Notes: generated by a model not told the origin, from the sequence alone. Positions 23,641 to 36,120 are shown, counted from the first letter of the stretch. The stretch is DNA of 64,000 bases from Aradus depressus (GCA_963662175.1 OY759215.1:54081213-54145212); one strand, 5' to 3'. Translations and numbers: made by a program.

Positions 23641-24334
23641 TGGTTTTGCCTGAATATGTCCTAGGACATGTTTAGAATCCAGAATCTCCGTTGTGCCTAA
23701 TTATATGCTGAAATTAAACATTTTGTACAGTTTATCATAAATATCTCATTATCTGTGGGTCGGAGGAAAAACAAAATTCTTACCAAATTCAAAGAGCATA
23801 AAATTCTCTATAAAACAGGTTTTATTAATTTTTTTTTTTTTAAATAGAACGGAATAAGGGTCATCGGAATATTTCAGAATAATGGTATGCTTAATCATTT
23901 TTAATGATAACTCGATGAGATCAATTTGACTGTTAATTGAAAGATTCAAGTGACCATTTCGAACGATTCGTTTTCAAAGGTCTGTTTTTAAATCATCACG
24001 CAGTTTTTCTAATTTTAACTTGAGGCTAAGCTTCTCTAACCAATGTATCCAAAGAAATTTATAAAACGGGATAGATAACTTTAGTAACGACACAAAGATT
24101 ATGACAGCGTACAGCAGTTTTATATTGGGTTTAACGGGACTGTAATGGGGTTTTCTCAATTCTGTAGCTTAAAAAAACGAAAAAAGTAAAAAAAAAAAGT
24201 GCCAACTGAGAGAGGGATGTTACAACGTGAAAGTGGGACTGAATTCAGTTAATGACGTTGGACAGTTTTGTTCAAAGCTATGAGGAGAAGAAAATCTAAA
24301 GAGGATGACGGAGTAGATAGCCGTCACAAAGGAC

Positions 24335-24612
24335 ACAATGAAATAACTGCTGAACTATCGCAACTGAGATGTTTGAAAACTAGGGGCATAGCACGGTGCA
24401 ACGAAACAGGATAAAGGGCTACTAAGTTCAAAAATAACTGTTAAACTATAGCAACTGAAGAGATGGGAAACTCAGAGCTTAGCACAGTGCAACAAAACAG
24501 GATAAGGGGCCACTGAGTTCAAAAATAACTGTTAAACTATAGCAACTGAAGAGATGGGAAACTCAGAGCTTAGCACAGTGCAACAAAACAGGATAAGGGG
24601 CCACTGAGTTCA
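24335..24612. repeat. 91-bp tandem repeat, three units
   Basis: AAATAACTG begins units at 24341, 24432 and 24523. Units two and three look identical and unit one is diverged. Confidence 0.9.
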
Positions 24613-25264
24613 AAAAATAATACTACTATTAACCATACTTTCAAATTTCTCTAAATGTTTATTAGGTCTAATAAAACAGAGATACCGAATTTAATTTCTC
24701 AAGTAAATGATCAGTCGCCTGCTGAATGTATAAGTAGAAGTGAAAACTGTTGTATGAGACTACTGGTTATTCTACTGGTTATATACAAAGTCATAATACC
24801 GAGTAATGAAGAGAAGTATGTAATTAATTTATAGTATTAAATACTCAGGTATTGGAGCTCAGATCGTCGCCTTGTGTCCCCATGGAAAAGTGGCGAGCGC
24901 CCCTCTAAATTTCAGTATTTAATACGTCTTAAAACCAGATTTTGAAATATCTTATACAATTAATAATTATTAGCTAGCCAAAATGTTAAAGAAAACATTT
25001 AACTGGAACTTACGAATGCTAGTCGCAATGCATTCTGAGGGTCCAATCCCCCCTTACGATTTTAAGAGCGGGATATGGATTAGCCTCCATATCTAGCGCT
25101 ACCGTCTACACCATAAATCCGCCTTGTCTGCAACGTGAATTCCGGTTTGATTCCCATCTAGAAATAATTCTGCGTCCATTACATACAAGGAAAATTATTG
25201 AGAAAAATTACTGGACAAATTTGCAATAGTTGCCTAAAAAATGCCAAACTGATAGAGTAATTAC
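24613..25264. other. no gene recognised
   Basis: AT-rich; CGGTTTGATTCCCATCT near 25143 vaguely resembles a B box. Confidence 0.3.
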
Positions 25265-25620
25265 TTTCTCAGCTTTACGAAGTAAAGAGGAAGTTATGTA
25301 ATCAGTCAAAAATTCGATGTTGAGTTTTCACCAGAGTTTCATGGTTTCCAATTTCATTCCAAAAATGGAAAAAAAAAGTCCTCTCTATCGATGAATATAG
25401 CAATATAAGTGTATCCAGAACCCCATAAGGACGACACCTATTGATTTTCAACCAAAAGGACGGGGAGGATCAGGCACTCAAAAACCCGGATAACTGAAAA
25501 TTATTGTATGTAAACTACTCATTTTTATCCCAAATGGTTGATTGATTTTGGAATAAGAATGGAAATATAGTTGGTTAACTCGTGCTGGGGAAGTAAATAG
25601 TCGGTGATTCATTCCCTAGA
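25265..25620 (-). repeat. family A copy
   Basis: CTTTACGAAGTAAAGAGGAAG at one end, CGTGCTGGGGAAGTAAATAG at the other. Confidence 0.65.
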
Positions 25621-26129
25621 AATATATTAATTTTAATATATCTGTGTAATATTCATGTGAGTTGTACATACTCTAATTAACCTAGTGAGGCCGACTGGGA
25701 TGATAGTGTGTCAAGGATACGATAGACGAGGAGCAGAGCAAGCCAGTGACCGTAGTGCCTTCTTCCGGCCACCACGGCCCTGCTGCTCTGCTCACGTTTT
25801 GGAGGTCACTCCCCAAGCCCTACAACAGGGCTACCTCTTACTCCAACCACACACTCTCTCTCTCTCTCAGAGAAATATGTATTAAAATAAATGATTCTCT
25901 TGTAACAGGACATCAAAACTCAATAATCGATGGAGAATATTCAGGAATAAACCCTCCTACCTCTGAGATTACCTCCTAGATTCCTTGAGAAAGGAACTCA
26001 TTTTTTTCATGCCCTTCCCCACTTCTTGATGACAATAGAAATTATAACAAAATTTAAACTTCAACTAAAAATGTTTATATTAGAGAAAACCCTACCTTCT
26101 ATTCGAAAATGGAATTTTTTTCAAGATGT
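25621..26129. other. no confident gene
   Basis: A GC-richer patch at 25685-25860 is open in two frames, but the products are unlike any family I know, and CTCTCTCTCT follows. Confidence 0.3.
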
Positions 26130-26352
26130 CGTGAAAAAGACACTTCCGGAAATGTTATCAACAATTATTACCTTAATTTTAATAAAATATAATACTTATT
26201 TATTATATATACTTATAAAGTATAGTGTCAGACTCGTAAGAGTTAATATCTGTTTATATATCTATTTTATAAGCTATCTTAATGTATCCGTTCTTATTAC
26301 GTATCCTATTACCATGTTATGGTTTAACGGAAATAAATATTATTATTATTAG
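26130..26352 (+). mobile_element. possible LINE 3' end with ATT-repeat tail
   Basis: AT-rich sequence ends in GGAAATAAATATTATTATTATTA split as GGAAATAAAT and (ATT)n. The style is like 7199-7632 but no target duplication was found, and the left edge is arbitrary. The 108-residue ORF here is low-complexity. Confidence 0.35.
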
Positions 26353-26524
26353 GTTTCTTCTTGTGCGTCTGGTAACATTTACATAATTAGCAGTAAGTAG
26401 GTGTAGATTAAACTTATACTATGAATGAAACTAGTAATCGGAATATAGAAGTTCATGTTTTTAGACTCTGGATAATATTCATATCGATAGTCCAGAAGTA
26501 TTGGTGCTTCCCTACTGTGGCCAA

Positions 26525-26690
26525 GATCGCGAGTTCCAAACACGGCCTAGGCCCTTCGATTTTTTATCTGGGAAGGGAAAAAACCTTGGCGATGCCAGGC
26601 GCCGTTAAAGACCCCTACCCAGTGGAGTCGAGCTCTTGTCCACCAAAGCGGCGATGGAGTGTCCTCATGAGTCCCAAACACAAACAAACC
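26525..26690 (+). mobile_element. decayed SINE copy
   Basis: Scattered matches: GGCCTAGGCCCTTCG, TTATCTGGGAAGG, GTTAAAGACCCCTACCC, CTCTTGTCCACCAAAGCG. Confidence 0.5.
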
Positions 26691-27207
26691 CAATTTAATT
26701 TTTAATAGCCTAGACTCAATGGATATAATGTTATCGTTATAAATAGAACAGACGATTAGGGCAGGTATTTAGCTGGTTCTGTAGACAAGGGAACCGAGGC
26801 TGACATTTTGTCTGAACCCCTGACCTCTGGGTACATCTTCGTACTTTCACTGGCTGGCTCTGAAGCGGCCTCCACCACATAACAGACACTAGAGCCCCTC
26901 ATCGCACTTACGAAACAGCTGACAGCCTCTCTACCTCAGACCTCCAGGGATGAACATTACCATCTATTGCAACACGGGCAAAGTGCACTCCAGTCAACCT
27001 TTGACCTTTCTTTCTATTATCTTCTTAACTCTTTCTATTGATCAAGCTGTAAAGAAAATTTTATGTATATTTGTTTGAACGATTTATTGCTGACAAGGTG
27101 TCGGTGTCATCCCATTAAGATACGATAAAATCTGTAGAATGAGAAAGCTTAACTGCATTAAGACAAGTTTAGAATAATAAGCGAATTTAAAAAAATTAAA
27201 AATCTTC
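26691..27207. other. no confident gene; possible non-coding exon
   Basis: GC-richer 26790-27000. On the minus strand a donor GTAAGTGCG near 26908-26916 follows about 35 open codons, without a clear acceptor or family. Confidence 0.3.
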
Positions 27208-27600
27208 GGTGGATCATTGGAGTTATTAATCAACTAAGTTTTCGTTCATCCTCTGAAACCAATGTACCGATTTGCTTAAAAATCAAAACGTGTTTTACGC
27301 ACGAGTTTCTGAATCCGCATACTAAATAAACATTGAAAGAAGAATTTTCATGTTAAGCCCCCTCCTCCTTCCCTTCGGCTGATTTCGTTGAAAATCGACA
27401 GGTGTCATTCTTATTGGGTCCTGCATCCACATATAAAAGTCCTTGTCGATATGTCTACATTTGCAGTTAGTAGAGTTTTTGAGTGCAATAATAAGCCGAT
27501 TCGGCTGAAATTTGGTAGGTGTGGTCCTTACGGTGGTTTAAATTTACATATAAAATTTCATGTCGATACATTCATTACTTCGTCAACAATTGGGTTTTTT
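27208..27600 (+). repeat. family A copy
   Basis: Modules with CTTCGGCTGATTTCGTTGAA and ATTTCATGTCGATACATTC. Confidence 0.6.
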
Positions 27601-27635
27601 GTTGTGAAGATGGCTGATGTAGTATTATTTTATAA

Positions 27636-27745
27636 GTTGAAAATAAAAATATAGTCTGACCTCTCACAGATTTCTTTATAATATGCTAGCCGGTTACGGT
27701 GGTTGCCCTCATCATCAGGCAGTCTACAAAAAACTGTTTAAAATT
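27636..27745 (+). repeat. CATCATCAGGCAG repeat
   Basis: Shares GTTGAAAATAAAAATATAGT, GTCTGACCTCTCA and TGCTAGCC with the inverted copy at 36004-36120. Confidence 0.65.
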
Positions 27746-28281
27746 TTGGAAAAAAGAAATATCGAACCTTCAAACTTGGAAAAAGAGAACAACGGTCAAA
27801 TCAAGAAAAGCATGCAACTTGGACTTTAGAGCCTTCCAGTGAACGGCTTCATGAATTTCATCTTTTCCCAGGGCAAAAAAAATCCGAATTGAGAATAAAT
27901 TAGTAAGATTTGTCTGAACTATAATGGATTCCTTTTTTTGAGAGTAAAGAAGAGATGGAACAGAGTAAGAGTACATTCTTGTAGTAAGTTATGAAAGGGT
28001 GGGTTAGTCTGACTAGTAGGCAGAGGTAATGAGGACTAGACCTATGGCAAAGGGGCGTGTCTGGCTACTGGGAAGGTTCATGACCACAGAGATGTGTAGT
28101 AGTCCACTGGGAGGATGCTGCCTCGTTCCCAGGGTGATGGCTACTAGTTGAAAACTTCAGCAGCTGCCGGATATCTAGACCACTTGGGACAGCTATAGGC
28201 TCAGATTTATCATGTTTCCTCTTTTAGGCTTTCATAGGACAAACATTAAAACCATTTACTTCACAGTTTGTAAAATAAAAT

Positions 28282-28790
28282 TATTAATTGTTTCTGATAG
28301 CCGGCTTTCGAGGTTGCCTTTACCATTCATGCTCTCTGATACTATCCGTTCTGATCCCCACTTCCCCTAATCTCCCTTCTATTGGCTGATTTGAAAATCA
28401 GTAGGTGTGGTCCTTGTAAGGTTCTGGAAACATAAAAAATTTCAAGTCGATACATCTATCGGTTTTTTTTTTTTTAATCAAGGGATCGAAAAACATGAAA
28501 ATCTGGTGAAAATCAACATAAAATTTCTGAAGAAGAAAAAAAAAGAAGTTGACGGATGGGGAATAGAAAAACGTATTTGAAAAAGATGGGGACCACCAAC
28601 AAAATTTAAAATTGTTAATTTTTTTGTAGTTTATTCATTTGTTACGTAGTTTTATTTTATTTTTTAATTTCTACCTGAAAAAAGGTTTATGTTAAAAAAA
28701 TGTATCAGACAGCCTGATGATAAGGGCAACCTGGAAAGACGGCTCCACAAATAATAAATACAGAGAGGTCCGTGGAGCTGTGAAATAATA
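28282..28790. repeat. diverged inverted pair of the same repeat
   Basis: GATAGCCGGCTTTCGAGGTTG at 28298 faces CAACCTGGAAAGACGGCTCC at 28727, around a family A fragment. Confidence 0.5.
28340..28540 (+). repeat. family A fragment
   Basis: GTAGGTGTGGTCCTTG, CAAGTCGATACATC, GATCGAAAAACATGAAAATC. Confidence 0.55.
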
Positions 28791-29504
28791 AATCACTTCT
28801 CACACTACGTCAGACATCTTCACATCTTGAACATTTACGCCAAAGTTAGAAACGGATGCGTGGCTAATAACATTCACGCTGGAAATATTGAAGAAAGACT
28901 AAAAAGAAATATTCAAGAAAAACTAAAAAAAAAATGGAGTGGAGGACGTAGCTTTTGGACACTGCTGAATGTCTATTTATTACAATATTATCTAATTTGC
29001 GTCAATGATTGATATTTATTATTCAAGAATTCTAAACAAAACAGAAAACTCAGCAAAATTTGATGTTTTCAATACTACAGGTTATTTGAATGCTGAGTGC
29101 CTTAAGATCAAAACAATTAGGTATGTATAAGAAAAGAATTAATAATAAACCATAATTAAAAGGAAGTAAAAATTTATAAGGATATAAATAGGTACTGAAA
29201 CAAATTGATGAAAAAGGGATGAAGTTATATTAATCAATCTTATATTAATTATAAAAAAGGATTCATTTCCTGATAACGTTTTCTCCGTAATTGCGGTTAT
29301 TTATTTAGGCCAATGAATATTGAGAACATTCTATCCAGGAAATGAGATAGAAAAAAAAAAAAAAACTCATACTTCAGAGTAAATTGATGAAGAAAGCAAT
29401 AACGTTTTTGTTCTTTTCAATATTCACACAGAGATATATTCTACAGACAGCAGTTTGCAGCGCGAAGGAGAAGCACTAGTTTGAGTTACCTCAATATAAT
29501 AATT

Positions 29505-29815
29505 GTTACTACTTCCCAAACAATACGAAGTATATATTGTCAGAAATGGCGTCTTTTCACAAGAATTTCATACTTTCCGACTCCCTGATCCCAAAAATGA
29601 ATGTGTCTGTAAACACGATAACTCCAGATACAATCAATGAATGTATCGACAAAAATTTTAATACACAATTAAGTTAATTTAACTGTTAAATATCAGCGGA
29701 ATCCGCCAAAGAGACAACAAGAGAATCAGAGGAGGGCCCAACCCACTAACTGCCGATGTAATGAATGTATCGATACAACAATTACTATGAGGATTGAGAA
29801 ACCTTTCATTGCTGA
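29505..29815 (-). repeat. family A copy
   Basis: CAATACGAAGTATATATTG end; GATACAATCAATGAATGTATC; CTGCCGATGTAATGAATGTA. Confidence 0.6.
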
Positions 29816-30159
29816 ACTAGCAATAAAATGGGTCCTTAAATTCTTGACATAACCCTTTCCGTCCAAAACTATGAAATTTAATTTCAAAACTAGCTACTTT
29901 CATAAATAACTGGGCTAGCGATGTTGAAGGATAACAGGGTCTCTTGACATTATTAGTAGGTCGAAGATGGTTTTCTCCAGAGACAGTGAGTAGTGAGGCT
30001 TGTTTGTTAGGCTCGTTACGGTTCTGTGCATCAGATAAAGGTGATACCTGCACTGTAGCCAGGTAGCCTTCTTACATAGAGAACAGCAGACAGAGAAGCC
30101 ACACAAAAGCTTCACATCCTAACCAAACAATGAACGAGGATATGAAAACTGAGACAAAA

Positions 30160-30404
30160 AGTCGTCGGTGAATCACCGGCAATGTACACCGCGAATTAAT
30201 CAAATAAGTGTTTTACTCAGCTACTTCTGAATCCTCACGTTCGGCCGATTTCTTTGAGAATCGAAAGGTGTCATCCTTATTGTGTCCTGGACCGACCGTA
30301 AAGTTTCCTGTCAATACATCGATACAGACTAGTAATTAGCGTTTTTCAGTACGAACACCCCCTCCCCCTTCTCTTTAGCCAATTCGGTTGATAATTGGTT
30401 GGGG
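30160..30404 (+). repeat. family A fragment with left hairpin
   Basis: GTCGGTGAATCACCGGCAAT start; it ends at the SINE at 30405. Confidence 0.65.
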
Positions 30405-30571
30405 TCTTAGAATAGGGGTCTTACAGGCTCGGGACCATCGCTTCGCTTAACGTTCCATTCGAGGGATGGAATGCTTAAGTTTTTTTTACCTCCAGATAAA
30501 AGAAACTACGGGCCTCGGCCAGGTTTCGAACCCGAGGTCTTCAGCTCAGCAAACAAGTACGCATACCACTG
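30405..30571 (-). mobile_element. SINE 5' half, inverted
   Basis: Body CGGGACCATCGCTT, then B box GGTTTCGAACCCG and the A-box side GCATACCACTGA. Confidence 0.75.
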
Positions 30572-30978
30572 AAAAATCATTTGAACAGAATTCATGACTA
30601 GCATACTTTTTCATAATAAAGCCATTTTTTTCGGACTAAAATACGAGTGAAATAATGAAAATATTTACTTATTAGTTTTTTTTCATCCTTTCCTTGTCAC
30701 AAACGGTTACAAATTCGATCCCCACCCCTTAGATGCTTTACGTAATTTACGAACGGCCCCCATTCACCCTAATGTTCTCAATTTTAATTGTAGATATGCC
30801 ATCGGCCTCACAATACATTGGAGGAGTAGGTACTAGAAAAGTAAATCTAACAGAAATTCAAGTTGAAGGAAATATGTTCGATAGTTAATTCTTCAGTCAA
30901 CATAAAAACAGGAATGGATGAGGAATAAGGCACGAGTAGGTCCTAGGTGAAACTTGAAAACCATGAAATTACAGGTTA

Positions 30979-31457
30979 TTAAGGAAATTCCTGTTTAACT
31001 AGAGCAGAAAGGAGGGAAGAAGGTAGGCCCTGAAATTAGTTAATTGTGTTTAGGAACAAAAGAAAAATAGCTTTCCAGTAAAAACATTACAATAGTAAAA
31101 AACCTATTCAGAAAGAGAACGTTACTAATATCAGAATTTCCGAGGAGTATACAATTAAGGCGTTAGTAAGTTACTGTGACTCATGCCCGGGCTTTAACTA
31201 CGAGGTCATATCGCCTACTACCAGAGCGCTCTTTCGTCACTCTGGTGGACATGAGCCCGACTCTACTGTGGGAGTCCTAAATTTTGCCTAACCTAAATTT
31301 TTATTCACTTAGGGCAGGGGTCTTTAACGAGTATCTGAGATCGTACAGGCTCGGGACCATCGCTTAATGTCCCATCCGAAGGACGGCGTGCTTAAGGAAA
31401 TTCCTGTTTAACTAGAGCAGAAAGGAGGAAAGAAGGTAGGCCCTGATATTAGTTAAT
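30979..31457. repeat. 66-bp direct repeats bracketing the truncated SINE
   Basis: 30979-31044 and 31392-31457 match at 64 of 66 bases by eye. The second copy joins the SINE within a shared TTAAG. Confidence 0.8.
31167..31396 (-). mobile_element. SINE 3' part, inverted, bordered by a duplicated flank
   Basis: From the ACTCATGCCCGGGCTTTAAC tail to GGACGGCGTGCTTAAG, where it stops abruptly at the second copy of a 66-bp flank repeat. Confidence 0.8.
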
Positions 31458-31926
31458 ACAAAATCCTAAAAAGGGAATATCTCGCATTTCTTTTTTCTTT
31501 CATGAATGAATGGGAATGCAACACAAAAAGTGCAAAATTCATATTTGTAATATTCTTTCCCACAAAACTTTCTTTTGACATATAGTAGTGTAGTATTCCC
31601 CTAATTATATTTTTGTGCAAACGATATTAGGGATATCGAGTGCTATATGTGACATCGAATGTTATATCATGATATCACGTGTCGTTATCCAATGTGATAT
31701 ATGATAGTGTACCTGCCCATATGTTGGTTTTCTTAAGTCACACTGTTAGATCGATTGCCATCTGTGACTACACAATGTTTCTTTGTTTTAGGGAGGAATC
31801 AAGGCCTATTAATTTTGGTGCGAATCGTATCAGTGCTCTTGCAGATATTTTTTGGATATATTCTAATTTGCCTAAATTTCGCTGAAATTTTTCATATTAA
31901 GAATGCAGAGGGAAGGCATTTGAAAA

Positions 31927-32060
31927 TGGTCCACGGTGAATCACCGTCAATGTACGTCCCCAACACGATCGCTGTTAACCAAGCAATAAGACAAAATGGA
32001 CGCTAACCTTTTTTACTCATCCTCTTCCCTTTGACCAATTTAGCTGAACATCAGAACGCG
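31927..32060 (+). repeat. family A fragment with left hairpin
   Basis: CACGGTGAATCACCGTCAAT, then GTACGTCCCCAACACGA. Confidence 0.55.
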
Positions 32061-32180
32061 TCGTCCGGCACACGGACGGTGAATATGAGTTGGGCCTGCG
32101 TAATAGACTTTTTCTTGTTCACCCAACAGTAAAATTGATGACTAAATACAGTCCGTTCCGGTCATGGGCGACACGGGCGA

Positions 32181-32181
<1 letters not shown>

Positions 32182-32209
<28 letters not shown>
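32182..32209. repeat. 28-base G run
   Basis: Longest homopolymer in the window. Its length may be uncertain in assembly. Confidence 0.9.
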
Positions 32210-32211
<2 letters not shown>

Positions 32212-33124
32212 AGAGGACGCGTCCCTCCAATAATAAAATTAACTACGTACGAATGGTTCATTGTGATGCAGGAGCAGGAATATAGTTTCAGACAAGGATG
32301 GATTACATCTTATTATATATAACCACTAGTTCAAAATTAACATAAGTTGAATTATCACTTTACAAATTAACCTATTTTTTTTAAATAATAATCAAACAAA
32401 ACTGAGATAATTAACAATACAATTGTGTTTTAGACTCCATTCCAGTGGAAAATTAAGTGCTGTAGTTCCGGTTCTTTTCAACTACATAATTCTCAGTCTT
32501 GCCTTTTTTCACTTCTACTATATAAAAAAAAGTGTAGTTTACTCTGAAAAAGATATAACATTTTGAAAACAGAAGGGAAGTAAGTAAAGAAAAGACAGGG
32601 GATCGTGTGGAACCAACATGTGGAGACCGTTGTGTGCCTTACGGCCACCTCACCTATATACCTCGTACTAGCTTGTCCACCAGGTACACTCACATGGTTT
32701 AGTTCACTCTATCCTTCTACAACTAATATTTAGTATTATTTTCATATATTTTTTTTTTTTTATACAACCTGAAAATACCCGATTCGACCATAACAGGATT
32801 TTATTATACCCACAACATTTTTACAGATCACTCCCCCGCCTTCTCATATTTATTCTCCCCTCATTTCAAACTGGCTTACTGGGATATAAGAAGGTCACAT
32901 GAAAGTAATGGCTTCAGCGGGTTTCTTAGTTTAATTGAAGGTTTTGAGAGTGAATTTCTTATAAACATTAATGCCAGTTTGAAATGAATTCAAGAGGGAG
33001 GATTATCTTTTTCATTTTATGTGTATATTTGACAAGGAAGTATTCCTTTCCGTCTCCTATACTAGTATTACATACATGGAACTACTCCATAATGATAATT
33101 ATCAAATTGATATCTGATTATTTT
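32210..33124. other. no gene recognised
   Basis: AT-rich with a T run at 32750-32761; short ORFs only. Confidence 0.4.
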
Positions 33125-33136
33125 TCAAACTATCAA

Positions 33137-33472
33137 GGTTAGGTTATATGACTCATGCCCGGGCTTTAACTACGAGGTCATATCGCCAACTACCAGAGCG
33201 CTCTTTCGTCACTTTGGACAACATGGTGCTCTCTACTGTGAGTCCTAAATTTTGCCTACCCTAAATTTTTATTCACCTAGGAAGGGGTCTTAAACGAGTA
33301 CCTGACATCGTACAGGCTCGGGACCATCGCTTAACGTCCCATCCGAAGGACGGCGTGCTTAAGTTTATTTTACCTCCCAGATAAAATAAACTAAGGGCCT
33401 CGGTCGGGTTACGAACCCACGTTCTTGAGCTCAGAAGGCAAGCTCGCATACCACTGAGCTACCGGCGCCCTC
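33137..33472 (-). mobile_element. full-length tRNA-derived SINE with target duplication
   Basis: Same family as 4685-5030, inverted. A perfect 12-bp duplication TCAAACTATCAA lies at 33125-33136 and 33473-33484. B and A boxes are at the right-hand end. A small stretch near the middle is altered (CTTTGGACAACATGGTGC). Confidence 0.92.
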
Positions 33473-33489
33473 TCAAACTATCAATAATA

Positions 33490-33960
33490 AAAAATAAAAA
33501 AAAAACATATTTTAAAAAATTCGTTGCCATGCGTTACGCGTTACAATTCAAACATTACTTTGAATTATTTCCTATTGAAAATTATTGTACATTTTTTGGA
33601 GCACTATAACTTTTAACGTACCTATTTATCCTATCTCAAATCTGAGGCAAACGCCTAAAAACCGGAGTTTCAATATGTCGTTTTTTGACGGTTTCCGTCA
33701 TGTATCCCGCAAGCCTTTGAAAAAATCTAGTGCGTAAAATGAATACTTCAGTATTCCAAATAAGTTTTACTCGAAGAGATTTTTGATTAAGTCATAAATA
33801 TAAGCGGTATCTTTTAAGGCCCTTTTGAAGTAAATGATCCTCTGATTTCACCAAAATCTATTCAGATCTAAATTAGCACATGTGTTCATTGGACCTTTGA
33901 AACACGAAATTCCGTTGAAACCTCGATCTCAGAGCCAAATCGGAGAGTTTCGACTTCCGA
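33490..33960 (+). repeat. family B copy
   Basis: TTTTTGGAGCACTATAACTT, AAGTCATAAATATAAGCGGT, CGAAATTCCGTTGAAACC. Confidence 0.5.
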
Positions 33961-34259
33961 ACCATTAAATCTAATCTTGAACAGTTGAGCTGTGGTAATA
34001 TTCGAAAGAAGATGGAAAGGGCGGTCTGAAACAAGACTGACTACCATATGGTAATGTGGTGCCGGTTGTTGAGGAGCTACGCAGGACAGGGTTGGTTGGT
34101 TGGCTGGTTGGTTGAGTCAGGTGTAGATACCACGGTCGGGTGAGCAAGCTGCACCGGGCATTGTCAGACATCCCTATCCCTAGTCTACCACCCCCTCAAA
34201 TAATATATCGTACTACTCTAATTCTACATAATGAAAATGATTTTCTGACCCTTTTCCAG

Positions 34260-34582
34260 CCAATAACTTAATTTCTACAACTTCCGATGATTTATCGCAC
34301 AAATTGGATAAGTTCAATATTTCGGCAGCTTCGAACAGTTGTTCGAAATACTCTGAAACTCAAAGAAAAATACCTTGTACTTCCCCAATCATACGAAGCA
34401 CAAATATATGGAAAGATAATATCAGTTGTTTCATACAATACTACTTAAGAGCTATGTTAGGTAGAGATTCTTGGAGCAAAATAAACGTTTTCAGAAAAGG
34501 AATCCGTGTAAATGACATAAAAGAGGGACTCAAACCTTTAACTACATCAAACAACCTGAAAACTGAAAAAAGGAAGACTTAA
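34260..34582 (+). CDS. candidate 3'-terminal exon of an unidentified gene
   Basis: The acceptor CTTTTCCAG at 34251-34259 is followed by an open frame in phase 2 running about 107 codons to TAA at 34580-34582, with AATAAA at 34647-34652. The product is polar, with a Ser/Asn-rich first half, WKDNISCFIQYYLRAMLG in the middle and a lysine-rich end. I do not recognise it. Against it: bases near 34380-34410 (ACTTCCCCAATCATACGAAG) resemble an end of the hairpin-ended repeat family, so part may be repeat-derived. No upstream exon was identified. Confidence 0.3.
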
Positions 34583-35054
34583 ACAAGATGATCCCATACT
34601 TGAAGGAAGAGAACAAAGCCTTTTATAATGAGCTGGTGTTGTAAATAATAAATGAAAATTTGTTGTAAAATGTTTTTAATTTTATTTTAGAACCCAAAAG
34701 ACCGAAAAATTACCTATAATGTTTGCTAACTCTGCATTTTAATACAAAAAAAGTAATGGCACCTAGCCCATATTTTAACACAAGTATTTTGAGATTTAAA
34801 AAATTTAATTTTGAACTCAGAATTGACATATATATTTTTCTCATCGTTTAATTACATTAGAATACATCTTTTTTGAAAATTCTTATCACGAAACTGCTAA
34901 TAGGTTGTGTTTTTAAGTATTTTTTTTGATTGTCTCAAAACTTACTTTTTGGCACTTAGCCCGGATTTTACTTCCATGCTACATATGTAATCTGTTGTAG
35001 AGTTTTCGCTAGATTTTCACGTTTTCCTAATTCCAAAATTGAAAAAAAAAAGTT

Positions 35055-35455
35055 CTCAATGAATCACCGGCAATGTAAATTTCCAAAACGAATTAATTAA
35101 GTGTTTTCGTTCTCTCTCCGAAACCAATCGACCGATTGAACTCAAAATCAATAGTACGACTTACTTGAGGGCTTCTGAATCCTCACAATAAATTTTATGT
35201 CGAAACATTGATTACATCAGCAGTTATTAGGGTTTTTGAAGCCATCCTACTCTGATCCCCCCTTCCCTTCGGCCGATTACACTGAAAATTAATAGGTGTT
35301 ACACATATGAAATTTCGTGCTGATACATTATTTCTATAGGGAGTTATGGTGTTCGTATACGCACAGACAGGAAATCATTTTTGAAATCAGGGGATCGGAA
35401 AACATTGTATTACTGAGTGATTACGTAACTTCTCCATACTATACAGTACAATAAC
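35055..35455 (+). repeat. family A copy
   Basis: AATGAATCACCGGCAATG to GATTACGTAACTTCTCCATA. Confidence 0.65.
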
Positions 35456-36003
35456 TATAACCTTTTACTAATCTAATGTTTTAAAAAATGAGGATATTTG
35501 AGGGAAATTCTTACATTTTATAGAGAACTTTATACGTGCATATATAGCGAAGAAAAAATAAAGAAATAAGTCTGTCAACGATCTGAGTAATAAAGGAGTA
35601 AGGATTCTTCATGCGAGAGGAGATATGAGAGAAGGATCAGATCCTTTGGGGTCCCGGGTCCTTTGTCAGGCGGTCTGTGGCGTAGCCTTCCACGCATTAT
35701 GCAAGCCACATTTACATAAATATTTCTGAGCACGTCTCAACTCCACAAATGGAAGCTTCTGGCTGTTTAGACAGAGCTCAATAGACGGGTAGCCATGTTT
35801 TATTTTTTTCTTCCCAAATAGTAATGTTTCTTCCCACAAAACAACACTTTAATATGAATATGGATCATTGATATACAATTTAAACATTTTTTATTGTTAA
35901 AAAAACAAATAAATGATGTTTTTTTTCAATTTTTTTACAAGCTATGTTTATTAACAACTAGAATTGTATGCTTGTTTTACTTTCTTTTTTATTAAATTAT
36001 GGG

Positions 36004-36120
36004 TTTTACGTAGACTTTCTGATGATGAAGGCAACCTCGAAAGGTGGCTAGCATAAAATAATAAAATTTCTGAGAGGTCAGACTACATATTTATTTTCAA
36101 CCTGTGAAAGTTCTACTTTC
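36004..36120 (-). repeat. CATCATCAGGCAG repeat, inverted copy
   Basis: CTGATGATGAAGGCAACCTC, GTGGCTAGCATAAAATAA and GAGAGGTCAGACTAC mirror 27636-27745. Confidence 0.65.

Noticed and set aside
25685..25979. Overlapping GC-richer ORFs
   Set aside because: Two frames are open at once and neither product resembles a known family.
26026..26352. 108-residue ORF
   Set aside because: Low-complexity Ile/Tyr/Leu product from AT-rich DNA ending in an ATT repeat tail.
26790..27040. Possible minus-strand exon before a GTAAGTGCG donor
   Set aside because: An in-frame stop lies just upstream, no good acceptor follows it, and the peptide is unfamiliar.
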